Assembly (NCBI GenBank): GCA_965214625.1
Contig: OZ243962.1
Coordinates: forward strand, 2,480,001-2,544,000
Direction: 5' to 3'
Length of the DNA: 64,000 nt
From: G965214625 sp965214625
GTDB lineage: Bacteria > Pseudomonadota > Gammaproteobacteria > Arenicellales > Poriferihabitantaceae
This document shows, piece by piece, positions 1-9,106 of the stretch (position 1 is the first letter of the stretch; each line of letters begins with the position of its first letter). The notes below the pieces were generated by a model. The model did no database searches, was not told where the DNA came from, and saw only the letters and a list, made by a program, of their open reading frames with translations. A program made the position numbers and the translations under genes.

Positions 1-674
1 TCATTTCCCATGGTCGTATAAATGGCGGAATGGCCGGATTTGGTGAGCGAGAGAAAGTGATGGGGGCGGGCAGCGGCCCGAATACCGTCCACCGCGATAT
101 CGAGATTTCCGTTGGTCCCGTTTTTGAGACCGACAGGGCAGGACAACCCGGAAGTCAATTCCCGGTGCACCTGACTTTCTGTGGTACGGGCGCCGATTGC
201 CCCCCAGGCAATCAGGTCGGCCACATACTGGGGTGTGATAATGTCGAGATACTCTGTCCCTGCGGGGATACCCTTGCTGTTCAGCTCAAGCAACAGCGTT
301 CTGGCAAGCCGCAATCCCTTGTTGATGTCAAAGGTGTCGTTCAGGTCAGGATCGTTGATCAATCCCTTCCATCCTACCGTGGTTCTCGGTTTTTCAAAAT
401 AAACCCGCATCACGATCAACAGATCCTGTTCGGTTTGTTGTTTCAGCGCCAGTAGTTTCTGACCGTAATCGATGGCCATATCGCAATCGTGAATCGAGCA
501 GGGCCCGGAGACCACCAGCAGTCGGTCATCTTCGCCATTCAGGATTTGATGAATCGCATTGCGTGTTTGTGTGGTGGTCTCAGCAGCGGCCGGGGTAATC
601 GGCAGTTCATCCATGATTTCACTCGGGTTGATAACATGATCGATACTCGCGATCCTGATATCATCAGTTTTCAT
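1..674 (-). CDS. aroG: 3-deoxy-7-phosphoheptulonate synthase, class I (partial, N-terminal part)
   Basis: Condenses phosphoenolpyruvate and erythrose 4-phosphate to DAHP, the first step of the shikimate pathway, in the cytosol. Reading the minus strand from the ATG at 674 gives about 224 residues with no stop before the window edge, so the C-terminal part is missing. Family motifs are clear: VSGPCSIHD near residues 55-63 (its Cys is the metal ligand in the family) and the nearly invariant MRVYFEKPRTTVGWKGL near 89-105. This is the E. coli AroG/AroF/AroH type. Which allosteric class (Phe, Tyr or Trp) it belongs to cannot be told here. It is divergent from rpmF. The family assignment is very secure; the symbol stands for the family. 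Confidence 0.93.
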   Translation of the reverse strand, partial: MKTDDIRIASIDHVINPSEIMDELPITPAAAETTTQTRNAIHQILNGEDDRLLVVSGPCSIHDCDMAIDYGQKLLALKQQTEQDLLIVMRVYFEKPRTTVGWKGLINDPDLNDTFDINKGLRLARTLLLELNSKGIPAGTEYLDIITPQYVADLIAWGAIGARTTESQVHRELTSGLSCPVGLKNGTNGNLDIAVDGIRAAARPHHFLSLTKSGHSAIYTTMGN

Positions 675-807
675 TATGCTCACGATAGGTCCTGATGTCT
701 AAGTCAAAACGTCGGATTGTACGGTGATCGACTCCGGGTGTTAAGGGCATGCGGAGAAAAAAGCTTGTATAATTGGCCTTACGCTGGTATGGCGCAGATT
801 TTAGTTT

Positions 808-836
808 TTGACCTGCTAGTGTGGAGGGTTTATAAT
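808..836 (+). promoter_or_regulatory. Sigma70 promoter for rpmF and the fab cluster
   Basis: TTGACC at 808-813 and a perfect TATAAT at 831-836 are separated by 17 bp. This is close to an ideal housekeeping promoter, placed about 75 bp upstream of rpmF. A second TATAAT at 768-773 has no good -35 partner. Confidence 0.8.
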
Positions 837-912
837 CCGGGCGCCTTTTTCAGGCGTTCAAAAAACGTAATTTCGGATCCCATCAATAACCGTTTTCAGC
901 GAAGAGGACATC

Positions 913-1095
913 ATGGCTGTACAACAAAACCGAAAAACACCGTCTAAAAGAGGTATGCGACGGTCACACGACAAGCTCAAAACAGCCCCCCGTTCGATTG
1001 ATTCTGTCACCGGCGAATTGCATCGGCGTCATCATGTCACCGCAGACGGGTATTATCGAGGCAAAAAAGTGATCTCTTTCCCCAACGAGGATTAG
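913..1095 (+). CDS. rpmF: 50S ribosomal protein L32
   Basis: Structural protein of the large ribosomal subunit. The 60-residue product begins MAVQQNRKTPSKRGMRRSHD, the typical L32 start, is rich in Lys/Arg, and has the normal family length. AAGAGGA ends 7 bp before the ATG and serves as ribosome binding site. It heads the plsX-fab cluster, as in most gammaproteobacteria. The usual upstream partner yceD (DUF177) is absent: only about 240 bp separate rpmF from the divergent aroG. Confidence 0.97.
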   Translation: MAVQQNRKTPSKRGMRRSHDKLKTAPRSIDSVTGELHRRHHVTADGYYRGKKVISFPNED

Positions 1096-1149
1096 AAGAT
1101 CGGCTCGTGTCGCAGGTTGTCTAGCCTGCAGTCGGCGGGTTCAGAGGCT

Positions 1150-2172
1150 ATGATCACGTTATCCATCGACGCCATGAGCGGTGATCATGGCTTGGATATC
1201 ACTGTACCGGCGGCGATGGACATCCTCAAGGAGACCCGGGACATCCATCTGATTCTGGTCGGTGATGTCAGGAAAATTGAGGGCCGTGTGGCTCGACTGG
1301 GACTGTCCGACGATCGGCGCCTGTCCATACAGGAATCGTCCGAAGTGGTTCAAATGACCGATTCGCCGGCACACGCGCTGCGCAAGAAACATGATTCTTC
1401 GATGCGTGTCGCGATTAATCTGGTTCGCGAGGGCAGGGCAGATGCTTGTGTCAGTGCCGGCAATACGGGCGCGCTGATGGCAACGGCACGTTTTGTGCTC
1501 AAAACCGTTCCCGGTATTGACCGTCCGGCGATTTGTGCCCGATTGCCGAGAGTGCAGGGCCATACCTATATGCTGGATCTCGGTGCGAATGTGGATTCTC
1601 CGCCGCAAATCCTCTTCCAGTTCGGGTTGATGGGTTCCTTGCTGGTCAAATGCCTCGACGCCAAGTCAACGCCCAGTGTCGGGCTGCTGAATATCGGTGT
1701 CGAGGAGATCAAGGGCAATGAGATCATCAAGGAAGCCGCGGTCCTGTTCAGGGACAGTCGATTGAATTACACTGGTTTTGTCGAAGCAGACGAGATTTAT
1801 ATCGGGAACACGGACCTGATCGTCTGTGATGGATTTGTCGGTAATGTCGCGCTCAAGGCATCGGAAGGGGTTGCCCAGATGATCACCGACATGGTTAAGG
1901 TGGAGTTTACACGTAATATCATGGTGAAAAGTACGGCTCTGCTGGCAAAGCCTGTTCTTAGCAGGATCAAACAGCGCCTGGATCATCGTCGATATGATGG
2001 TGCCAGTTTTCTCGGTCTTAAGGGCACGGTTGTCAAATCGCACGGTGGAACCGACCGGGTGGGATTCAAGCATGCGATTGAAGTGGCGATGGGAGAGGCG
2101 AAGGGACAGCTGGTGAAGCAAATTGAATGCGCGCTGTCATCGTCATTGGCCGAGCAGACAAACTTGACATGA
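1150..2172 (+). CDS. plsX: Phosphate acyltransferase PlsX
   Basis: Converts acyl-ACP to acyl-phosphate, the acyl donor for PlsY in phospholipid synthesis; peripheral membrane/cytosolic. The 340-residue product opens with SIDAMSGDHG, the PlsX nucleotide-like fold signature, and contains SAGNTGALMA and CDGFVGNVALKASEG, both typical of the family. A start at 1117 is open in frame, but the ATG at 1150 places the signature at residues 5-14 as in relatives. Its stop overlaps the fabH start (ATGA at 2169-2172), so the two are probably translationally coupled. Confidence 0.96.
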   Translation: MITLSIDAMSGDHGLDITVPAAMDILKETRDIHLILVGDVRKIEGRVARLGLSDDRRLSIQESSEVVQMTDSPAHALRKKHDSSMRVAINLVREGRADACVSAGNTGALMATARFVLKTVPGIDRPAICARLPRVQGHTYMLDLGANVDSPPQILFQFGLMGSLLVKCLDAKSTPSVGLLNIGVEEIKGNEIIKEAAVLFRDSRLNYTGFVEADEIYIGNTDLIVCDGFVGNVALKASEGVAQMITDMVKVEFTRNIMVKSTALLAKPVLSRIKQRLDHRRYDGASFLGLKGTVVKSHGGTDRVGFKHAIEVAMGEAKGQLVKQIECALSSSLAEQTNLT

Positions 2173-3137
2173 TCTACTCGCGCATCATCGGAACCGGCAG
2201 CTATCTTCCGGAGAAAATACTGACCAATGCGGCCCTTGAGAAGCAGGTCGATACGCATGATGACTGGATCAGGTCACGGACCGGTATTGTCGAAAGAAGG
2301 ATTGCCGCCGATGACGAATTTACCTGTGATCTTGCGGAGAAGGCATCGCTTGAGGCGATCTCGGCTGCGGGGATCAATGCCGCTGATATTGATCTGATCG
2401 TGGTGGCCACTACCACCGCAGACCAGGTCTTTCCGAGTACGGCCTGTTTGTTGCAATATCGACTGGGCATCGCGGGTTCCCCGGCGTTTGACGTGCAAGC
2501 CGTGTGCGCCGGATTTCTTTTCGCTATTGATGTGGCGGACAAATTCATCAGGACCGGGAGTGCCGAGTGTGCCCTGGTGGTGGGTGCAGAGACGTTCTCG
2601 CGGATTATCGATTGGACCGATCGTCGGACCTGTGTGCTGTTTGGTGATGGGGCCGGTGCGGTGATCCTGCGCAAGGATAACCGGCCGGGGATCCTGTCAA
2701 CCCATTTGCACAGCGATGGCAAATATCAGGATCTGTTGTGTGTGCCGACCGGGATATCAAGAAATTATCAGATGATTCAACAAGGAACGGCCTATACGAC
2801 GATGGAGGGGAGTGAGGTATTCAGGTGGGCGGTGACCGCGATGAGTGATATTATCGATGAAACGCTTGAGGCCAATCGCATGCACCGCGATGAGATTGAC
2901 TGGCTGGTTCCCCACCAAGCGAATATCCGGATTATCAATGCCGTCGGGAAACGGGCCAAGATACCCTTGGAGAAAGTCATCGTCACGGTGGCACGACACG
3001 GGAATACGTCGGCCGCATCGGTTCCTCTGGCGCTGGATGAAGCCATTCGGGACGATCGTATTCAATCGGGCCAGCACGTGCTTATGGAGGGCTTCGGGGG
3101 TGGATTTACCTGGGGTTCGGCGATGGTCAGACTGTAA
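2169..3137 (+). CDS. fabH: Beta-ketoacyl-ACP synthase III
   Basis: Starts fatty acid chains by condensing acetyl-CoA with malonyl-ACP. The 322 residues match the family length. The catalytic triad is visible: Cys113 in QAVCAGF, His in WLVPHQANIRI and Asn in RHGNTSAASVP. The start is the ATG overlapping the plsX stop; a longer frame from 2127 would run inside plsX without reason. In most relatives fabD follows fabH, but here fabG follows directly after 48 bp. Confidence 0.97.
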   Translation: MIYSRIIGTGSYLPEKILTNAALEKQVDTHDDWIRSRTGIVERRIAADDEFTCDLAEKASLEAISAAGINAADIDLIVVATTTADQVFPSTACLLQYRLGIAGSPAFDVQAVCAGFLFAIDVADKFIRTGSAECALVVGAETFSRIIDWTDRRTCVLFGDGAGAVILRKDNRPGILSTHLHSDGKYQDLLCVPTGISRNYQMIQQGTAYTTMEGSEVFRWAVTAMSDIIDETLEANRMHRDEIDWLVPHQANIRIINAVGKRAKIPLEKVIVTVARHGNTSAASVPLALDEAIRDDRIQSGQHVLMEGFGGGFTWGSAMVRL

Positions 3138-3185
3138 CTTGGTATTTTACCAAGACGGTTGGATGGCAATACTTAAGGTGTTTAC

Positions 3186-3935
3186 ATGTCGCAACAATTG
3201 AAAAACAAGGTCTGCCTGGTCACCGGTGCCTCCCGTGGCATCGGCAAGGCCATTGCGCTGGCCCTGTCCGAGCAGGGGGGGGCGGTATTCGGCACGGCGA
3301 CGACTTCACAAGGCGCGGAGCGGATCAGTGACTATTTGGCGACAGGACAAAATACCGGTCGGGGATTGGTCCTTGATGTCACCGATGATGATTCGGTCAA
3401 TCAAACGGTTGAAGCGGTTTCAAAATCCGGTGACGGTCCGGTTGTGCTGGTCAATAATGCGGGTATCACACGGGACAATCTGTTATTGAGAATGAAGGAT
3501 GAGGAATGGAATGAAACGATTGATACCGATCTGAAATCTGTTTTCCGTATGAGCAAAGCGTGTCTAAGAGGCATGATCAAGGCCCGATACGGCAGAATTA
3601 TCAATATCTCGTCAGTGGTCGGTCTGGTCGGCAATGCGGGCCAGTCAAATTACGCGGCCGCGAAAGCCGGCATGGTCGGTTTTTCCCGTTCGTTGGCCCA
3701 GGAAGTCGCTTCTCGCAATATTACGGTGAATGTGGTTGCGCCCGGGTTTGTTGACAGTGACATGACCGGTGCGCTGTCTGACAGTCAACGTGAAACGTTG
3801 CTGCAACGAATTCCCCTCGGACGCATGGGTTCTCCAGAGGAGATTGCCCACACGGTGGTTTTTCTGGCATCACCGATGAGTGGATATATCACCGGGAGTA
3901 CTATTCATGTCAACGGCGGCATGGTGATGATCTAA
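3186..3935 (+). CDS. fabG: 3-oxoacyl-ACP reductase
   Basis: NADPH-dependent reduction of 3-oxoacyl-ACP in fatty acid elongation. The 249-residue short-chain dehydrogenase has the cofactor motif TGASRGIG at about residues 13-20, NNAG near 90, the catalytic Ser in INISSVVG, and YAAAKAG with the catalytic Tyr/Lys. An AAGGTG ribosome binding site precedes the ATG. It lies between fabH and acpP, so it is the housekeeping FabG rather than a random SDR. Confidence 0.96.
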   Translation: MSQQLKNKVCLVTGASRGIGKAIALALSEQGGAVFGTATTSQGAERISDYLATGQNTGRGLVLDVTDDDSVNQTVEAVSKSGDGPVVLVNNAGITRDNLLLRMKDEEWNETIDTDLKSVFRMSKACLRGMIKARYGRIINISSVVGLVGNAGQSNYAAAKAGMVGFSRSLAQEVASRNITVNVVAPGFVDSDMTGALSDSQRETLLQRIPLGRMGSPEEIAHTVVFLASPMSGYITGSTIHVNGGMVMI

Positions 3936-3938
3936 GGG

Positions 3939-3960
3939 AAACCGACGTCGGTTTTATTTG
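3939..3960 (+). terminator. Weak hairpin after fabG
   Basis: AAACCG (3939-3944) and CGGTTT (3949-3954) flank an ACGT loop and are followed by TATTTG, right after the fabG stop. The stem is short, so it may attenuate rather than end transcription before acpP. The AT-rich stretch just downstream (about 3957-4035) could carry an acpP promoter, but no convincing -35/-10 pair was found. Confidence 0.35.
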
Positions 3961-4184
3961 TAGTTAATTATCAAACGGTTATAAAATAAACTCGGATTCT
4001 TTTCTCAAGATCGAGACATAAAATAGGGACAAAATAGCCGTATTATTTATTGGACTTGAGGAAGGCGATTGTTTACTATCTAAACCGACAGAACAGTAAC
4101 AACGTCACCGACGGGTCGTTTGGGAGACAGCCTGTTCGGCGTGACGGAAATCTGGAATCGTATTATTTGGAGGCTAAAATTCGA

Positions 4185-4424
4185 ATGAGCACAATTGAAG
4201 AACGCGTAAAGAAGGTGGTGATTGAGCAACTGGGTGTGGATGAAGATCAAGTCAAGCCAGAAGCTTCCTTTGTCGATGACCTGGGGGCAGATTCACTGGA
4301 CACCGTTGAACTCGTGATGGCGCTTGAGGAAGAATTCGATGCGGAAATCCCTGATGACGAAGCAGAAGGGATCGTCAAGGTCGAGGATGCGATCAAATAT
4401 ATCAAGGAGCACGCTTCGGGATAA
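4185..4424 (+). CDS. acpP: Acyl carrier protein
   Basis: Carries growing acyl chains on a phosphopantetheine arm. The 79 residues are acidic and almost identical in layout to E. coli ACP, with the attachment Ser37 in GADSLDTVEL. The open frame extends upstream to 4050, but the ATG at 4185 gives the canonical MSTIEERVKK start and follows the ribosome binding site TTGGAGG. The roughly 250-bp gap after fabG leaves room for its own promoter, as is common for this very abundant protein. Confidence 0.97.
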   Translation: MSTIEERVKKVVIEQLGVDEDQVKPEASFVDDLGADSLDTVELVMALEEEFDAEIPDDEAEGIVKVEDAIKYIKEHASG

Positions 4425-4516
4425 CAGGCGGGTATTGCTGATACATCCCGACCCATGGCCCTCTGGAAAATAGCCGAAATCTTCTGACGATTACCGCTGT
4501 TTTGGTTAATCCTGAC

Positions 4517-4554
4517 AACCGCTGCTCTTTCGGGGGCGGCGGTTTTATTTTTTT
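4517..4554 (+). terminator. Rho-independent terminator after acpP
   Basis: AACCGCTG (4517-4524) pairs with CGGCGGTT (4537-4544) around a 12-nt loop, with one G-U pair, followed by the T-rich tract TTATTTTTTT. A typical intrinsic terminator about 90 bp beyond acpP; it would set acpP transcript levels apart from fabF. Confidence 0.75.
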
Positions 4555-4751
4555 GGCGTTCACTCGATGTGCGCATCTTGTATAATGTTGCGACAAGGTG
4601 TGGTGGTGAACAGGCCCGTCACACCCCGCTCCCCGGCATGCCATTTCGGCTGTCGGATGAGTGGGATGTCCCGGGGCCCGTATGGACCTGCGTGATCGTC
4701 CGGGCATTGTGGGGTGCCAACAGAACAACAGTTAAGCGATGATTATCTTGA
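4555..4751 (+). other. acpP-fabF intergenic remainder
   Basis: No gene seen between the acpP terminator and fabF. A perfect TATAAT at 4581-4586 could be the -10 of a fabF promoter, but there is no good -35 hexamer at 16-18 bp. Confidence 0.3.
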
Positions 4752-6002
4752 ATGAGTAAGAGGCGTGTAGTTGTTACCGGTATGGGGGCATTGACTCCGA
4801 CCGGTATCGGTCTTGAGTCGTCATGGAAGTCGATGCTGGCCGGAGTCAACGGTATCAGGACGATCAGTCAATTCGATGCGTCCGCGTTGCCTTGTCGTAT
4901 TGCAGGGGAGATATCGGATTTCGATGCCCACCAGTGCATTGCACCCAAGGAGATCAAGAAAATGGATCGATTCATGCAAATGGGGCTGGTTGCCGGTGTC
5001 GAGGCATTCCGGGATGCCGGATTTGATGCATCGGCGTTGTCTGAAAAACAGGCACAGGGTATCGGCGTTTATATCGGCTCAGGTATCGGTGGAATCAATA
5101 CCATTGAGTCGACCACGCATCTTTATGCTGAAAAGGGCTATAGACGGATATCGCCCTTTTATATTCCCATGACGATTACCAATATGATTTCCGGTAACCT
5201 GTCCATTTTGTTGGGATTGAAAGGACCGAATCTGTCTACCGTCACGGCCTGCAGCACCGGTACCCATGCGATCGGTGAGGCGGGCAGGCTGATTGAATAC
5301 GGGGATGCGGACGCGATGATTGCCGGCGGAGCGGAAGCGCCGATCACGCCGACTTCGGTGGCGGGTTTTTGTACCGCACGCGCATTGAGCCGGCAGAACG
5401 ACAATCCTGAGACCGCCAGTCGGCCGTGGGATATCGGTCGTGACGGGTTTGTCATGGGTGAGGGGGCAGGGATTCTCATGCTGGAAGAATTCGAACATGC
5501 AAAAAAACGGGGCGCGAGAATCTATGCCGAGCTTGCCGGATTCGGATTGAGCGGTGATGCCTATCATATTACCGGCCCGTCACCCGACGGGGAGGGAGCG
5601 GCAAGATGCATGAATAATGCACTGCGCAATGCACGGATTGCGCCGCAGGATGTCCATTACCTGAACGCACATGGTACCTCCACTCCCTTGGGTGATATTG
5701 CGGAAACCAAGGCGGTCAAGCGGTCTTTCGGAGATCATGCCGCCCGACTGGCAATCAGTTCGAACAAATCGATGATCGGGCATCTGCTGGGGGCCGCCGG
5801 TGGGGTTGAGGCCGTGATGTCAGTGATGACCATTTTCGAACAGAATATTCCACCGACGATTAATCTGGATGACCAGGACCCGGAATGTGACCTTGATTAC
5901 GTTCCAGGCGAAGCACGGTCGCAAAAGGTCGATGTCGCCCTGAGCAATTCCTTTGGTTTCGGTGGAACCAACGGGACACTGGTCTTTCGTCGGATGACCT
6001 GA
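4752..6002 (+). CDS. fabF: Beta-ketoacyl-ACP synthase II
   Basis: Elongates acyl-ACP by condensation with malonyl-ACP. The 416-residue thiolase-fold protein has the nucleophile Cys167 in VTACSTGTHA and both catalytic His motifs, NAHGTSTPLGD and SNKSMIGHLLGAAGG. Length and start (MSKRRVVVTGMG) match FabF. It is preceded by a terminator and followed by mltG; the pabC gene often found between them is absent. Confidence 0.96.
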   Translation: MSKRRVVVTGMGALTPTGIGLESSWKSMLAGVNGIRTISQFDASALPCRIAGEISDFDAHQCIAPKEIKKMDRFMQMGLVAGVEAFRDAGFDASALSEKQAQGIGVYIGSGIGGINTIESTTHLYAEKGYRRISPFYIPMTITNMISGNLSILLGLKGPNLSTVTACSTGTHAIGEAGRLIEYGDADAMIAGGAEAPITPTSVAGFCTARALSRQNDNPETASRPWDIGRDGFVMGEGAGILMLEEFEHAKKRGARIYAELAGFGLSGDAYHITGPSPDGEGAARCMNNALRNARIAPQDVHYLNAHGTSTPLGDIAETKAVKRSFGDHAARLAISSNKSMIGHLLGAAGGVEAVMSVMTIFEQNIPPTINLDDQDPECDLDYVPGEARSQKVDVALSNSFGFGGTNGTLVFRRMT

Positions 6003-6136
6003 TCGGTTGCCTTTTCGTGGTTATTCCTGCTGTCTGTTACGTCCGGTTGTGTCCCAAAAATTCGCTCTGTGAGTATCCGGGTATACAGCGGCGGTACGTC
6101 ATGCAGCGCGCAGAGTGACGTCAATGATCCGCCTCG

Positions 6137-7183
6137 ATGACAGTCCATTCAAATAATAAGGCACCGGGCCATTGGATGCGTGGATTCTTGCTTAAAATAG
6201 CGCTTCCCGTGGTCGTGCTGGGGTTGCTGTTGATCGCCGGGTCCGTTGGATACTACCTCAAAGCGATCAATCAGCCGCGAGACTTTGGTGATGACATCGT
6301 CGTCTTTGCTCCCGGGGATACGTTGCATGCCATCACCATGGACCTGCAAGAAAAGGGGATCATCTCTGAGCCCTATACGATCAAGATCAAGGCTTATCTG
6401 GATGATCTCGAAACACGGATGCAGGCGGGAGAGTATCGCTTTGCGAAAAAGACATCAATTGCAGAATTTCTGGACCATCTGGTCAAAGGGAAAGGTCAAA
6501 TCGGAGTCAAGGTGACCATCATAGAAGGCTGGACATTCGATAAAATGCGAAAAGCACTCGGCCAGCAGAAGAAACTAAAGCACCTGACGACAAATTGGAG
6601 CGAGCGGCAGATCATGGAAAAACTGGGTCATGCGGACCTGTATCCTGAAGGTCAATTTTATCCGGACACCTATTATTATCGAGTGGGCGATACCGATTTG
6701 TCGATTTATGAGAGTGCGTTTTCGCTGATGCAGAAAAAACTGGATCAGGCATGGGCCAACAGGAGTGAGGGGATTATGTTGAAGAACCGTTATGAAGCAT
6801 TGATTTTGGCCTCCATCATCGAAAAGGAGACGCAGTATCTGCCGGAACAGCCGATCATTTCAGGGGTGCTGAACAATCGACTCAAAAAAGGGATGAGATT
6901 GCAGGTTGATCCGACGGTCATTTATGGGCTGGGAGAACAATACAAGGGCAATATCACCCGCAAACACCTGAAGTCCGATACGCCCTACAATACCTATACG
7001 CGTTATGGATTACCCCCAACACCGATCAGTTTGCCCGGTATGGGGGCGATTGATGCGGCGGTCAATCCCGCCAAGACCGATGCGTATTACTTTGTTGCCA
7101 AGGGAGAAGGTAGACATCACTTCTCGAAAACATTAAAAGAGCATAATCGGGCAGTGAGAAAATTTATCCTGGGGAAAAAATGA
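6137..7183 (+). CDS. mltG: Endolytic murein transglycosylase MltG (YceG-like)
   Basis: Cleaves nascent peptidoglycan glycan strands at the inner membrane and helps set chain ends. The 348 residues start with a short cytosolic stretch and one membrane anchor (about residues 17-38, IALPVVVLGLLLIAGSVGYY), then the YceG domain. The catalytic region is recognisable as ASIIEKETQY (catalytic Glu) and the C-terminal YNTYTRYGLPPTPIS with PGMGAIDAAVNP. It lies between fabF and tmk, the classic position. Confidence 0.95.
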   Translation: MTVHSNNKAPGHWMRGFLLKIALPVVVLGLLLIAGSVGYYLKAINQPRDFGDDIVVFAPGDTLHAITMDLQEKGIISEPYTIKIKAYLDDLETRMQAGEYRFAKKTSIAEFLDHLVKGKGQIGVKVTIIEGWTFDKMRKALGQQKKLKHLTTNWSERQIMEKLGHADLYPEGQFYPDTYYYRVGDTDLSIYESAFSLMQKKLDQAWANRSEGIMLKNRYEALILASIIEKETQYLPEQPIISGVLNNRLKKGMRLQVDPTVIYGLGEQYKGNITRKHLKSDTPYNTYTRYGLPPTPISLPGMGAIDAAVNPAKTDAYYFVAKGEGRHHFSKTLKEHNRAVRKFILGKK

Positions 7184-7259
7184 CGGGAACGGGACATGGG
7201 CTGTGCCCGGCCTTGCAAGTTGTCCTGGCGGGTGGACCGGAAAGGCCGCGGGTATCGGT

Positions 7260-7892
7260 ATGAAAGGGGCTTTCATTACGGTAGAGGGCAGTGATGGCGC
7301 AGGAAAGACAACCCATATGACCTTTGTCCATCGCTGGCTGCTGGATCAGGGCGTCGAGGTGACCGTGACTCGTGAACCCGGCGGAACGGTGCTCGGAGAA
7401 CGGATTCGGAACCTCCTTTTAGGCGGTGAGGACGTGACGATTTGCGATGATAGCGAATTGTTGCTGATGTTTGCCGCACGGATGCAGCATATAGAGCAAG
7501 TGATCAATCCTGCGCTTGGGCGCGGTCATTGTGTGTTATGTGATCGATTCACCGATGCGACCTATGCCTATCAGGGGGGTGGGCGGGGGATCCCTGCCAG
7601 ACGTATTGGCCAGTTGGAGGAGTGGGTGCAAAAAGGATTACAACCGGATTTGACGATATTGCTGGACGTATCGGTGGGAACCGGCTTGAAGCGAACCCGG
7701 AAACGGGGCGGCGCACCGGATCGTTTTGAACGACAATCGATGGATTTCAAGCAATCAATCAGACAGGTTTATCTTGATCGGGCGGCACAATGCCCCGGGC
7801 GAATGAAAATTATTGATTCGATGGAGGAGATTGACCGGGTGCAGCACAACCTTTCCCGGATATTGGCAGAGTTTTTTGACCGATGGCATTGA
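7260..7892 (+). CDS. tmk: Thymidylate kinase
   Basis: Phosphorylates dTMP to dTDP for DNA synthesis. 210 residues with the P-loop EGSDGAGKTT (about 9-18), the TREPGGT motif and the lid region RFTDATYAYQGGGRG. The frame is open from 7203, but the ATG at 7260 gives the standard MKGAFITVEG start. Its 3' end overlaps holB by 10 bp, indicating coupled translation. Confidence 0.96.
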   Translation: MKGAFITVEGSDGAGKTTHMTFVHRWLLDQGVEVTVTREPGGTVLGERIRNLLLGGEDVTICDDSELLLMFAARMQHIEQVINPALGRGHCVLCDRFTDATYAYQGGGRGIPARRIGQLEEWVQKGLQPDLTILLDVSVGTGLKRTRKRGGAPDRFERQSMDFKQSIRQVYLDRAAQCPGRMKIIDSMEEIDRVQHNLSRILAEFFDRWH

Positions 7893-8965
7893 GTGACGAA
7901 ACAGTGACGTCGGTTTATCCGTGGCACCGGCCCATGTGGACGGATGTGGTACAGCAGTCAACGTGGCATCACGGCCTGTTGGTGACGGGGGTGTCCGGCA
8001 TAGGCAAACGGGAGTTCTGCGTGCTGTTGGGTCGTTATTTGTTGTGCAGTGAGAGCGGGGCCGGGAAGCAGGCATCGTGCGGTCAATGTCAAAATTGCCG
8101 ATTGTTCAATGCGGGTACTCATCCCGACTTTCATGTGTTGACCAGTGAATCGGAGAGTGTCGAAACACGGCTGCCGTTGATTACAGCCTATGGTGACCGC
8201 TATCAGGATGTCGAGGCCAGGGAGCGGAAAGCGAAGCCCGGAAATGTGATTGTTGTCGGTCAGGTCAGGGAACTGATCGGACAATTTTCATCGCATGCCT
8301 ACATCGCGGCGAGAAAAGTGGCGCTCATCATGCCAGCTGACGGATTAAATGCGAACGCAGCCAATGCGTTACTGAAGTTGCTTGAAGAGCCACCCGGTGA
8401 GACGGTATTGATATTGATGACGGATGCCCCCGGGTTTTTGCCGGCCACCATCCGCAGTCGCTGTATGAATATCCCCTTGCCAGTGCCACACTGTGATATC
8501 GCGTTGAAGTGGCTCGGTCAGACCATTGGACCGGAGCGGGCCAAACAGGCCCTTTCGATGACCCCCGGCCCGATTGATGCCATGACGCTCTCGCAGAGCG
8601 GTGCGCTGGAAACCCAAGGACAGTATGTCCAGAAGATCATTGGATTGCTTGAGTCAAATGCCAATCCGGTGGAATTGGCCGCCGATCTCAGCAAATCAGA
8701 TTTCGCCGGATTCTTGAGCTGGTTCCAGCGTTTTCTTTGTGACTGGGTGAAGTGGGGGTTGAGTGACAGTCAGCCTGAGTGGCACGGACAGACGCGGCTA
8801 TCGCCTGACAGGCAACAGATTCATCGGTTGTATCCGTTGTATGATAGAGTCACTTTCTATCGCCGGTTGACCCGCGCTACGATCAATGAACAGATGGCAA
8901 TAGAGGATTTGATTCTCTCACTGTGGAAGATGACGAAAGCGAATGTTTTTCTCCCGTCAAAATGA
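7883..8965 (+). CDS. holB: DNA polymerase III delta' subunit
   Basis: Clamp-loader subunit of the replicative polymerase. The 360 residues show the P-loop-like GVSGIGKREF near 37, a four-cysteine zinc knuckle containing CGQCQNC, and the AAA+ signatures ALLKLLEEPP and TIRSRC (SRC motif). It overlaps tmk and precedes the TatD gene, the usual order; the pilZ gene present between them in some pseudomonads is missing. Confidence 0.94.
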   Translation: MALSDETVTSVYPWHRPMWTDVVQQSTWHHGLLVTGVSGIGKREFCVLLGRYLLCSESGAGKQASCGQCQNCRLFNAGTHPDFHVLTSESESVETRLPLITAYGDRYQDVEARERKAKPGNVIVVGQVRELIGQFSSHAYIAARKVALIMPADGLNANAANALLKLLEEPPGETVLILMTDAPGFLPATIRSRCMNIPLPVPHCDIALKWLGQTIGPERAKQALSMTPGPIDAMTLSQSGALETQGQYVQKIIGLLESNANPVELAADLSKSDFAGFLSWFQRFLCDWVKWGLSDSQPEWHGQTRLSPDRQQIHRLYPLYDRVTFYRRLTRATINEQMAIEDLILSLWKMTKANVFLPSK

Positions 8966-9106
8966 GCTGAAAAGCCGGTTTGAGGCGGACATGTCCGGGG
9001 CTTGTCGTGAGCCGGGACAACGTGCGTGGAGAGGCGGTGTCATACCCCGGTTCATGGCTTTTCTGTCTGTCCGGTACAAACAGCGTAGACTGCAGGTTGA
9101 CTGAAT

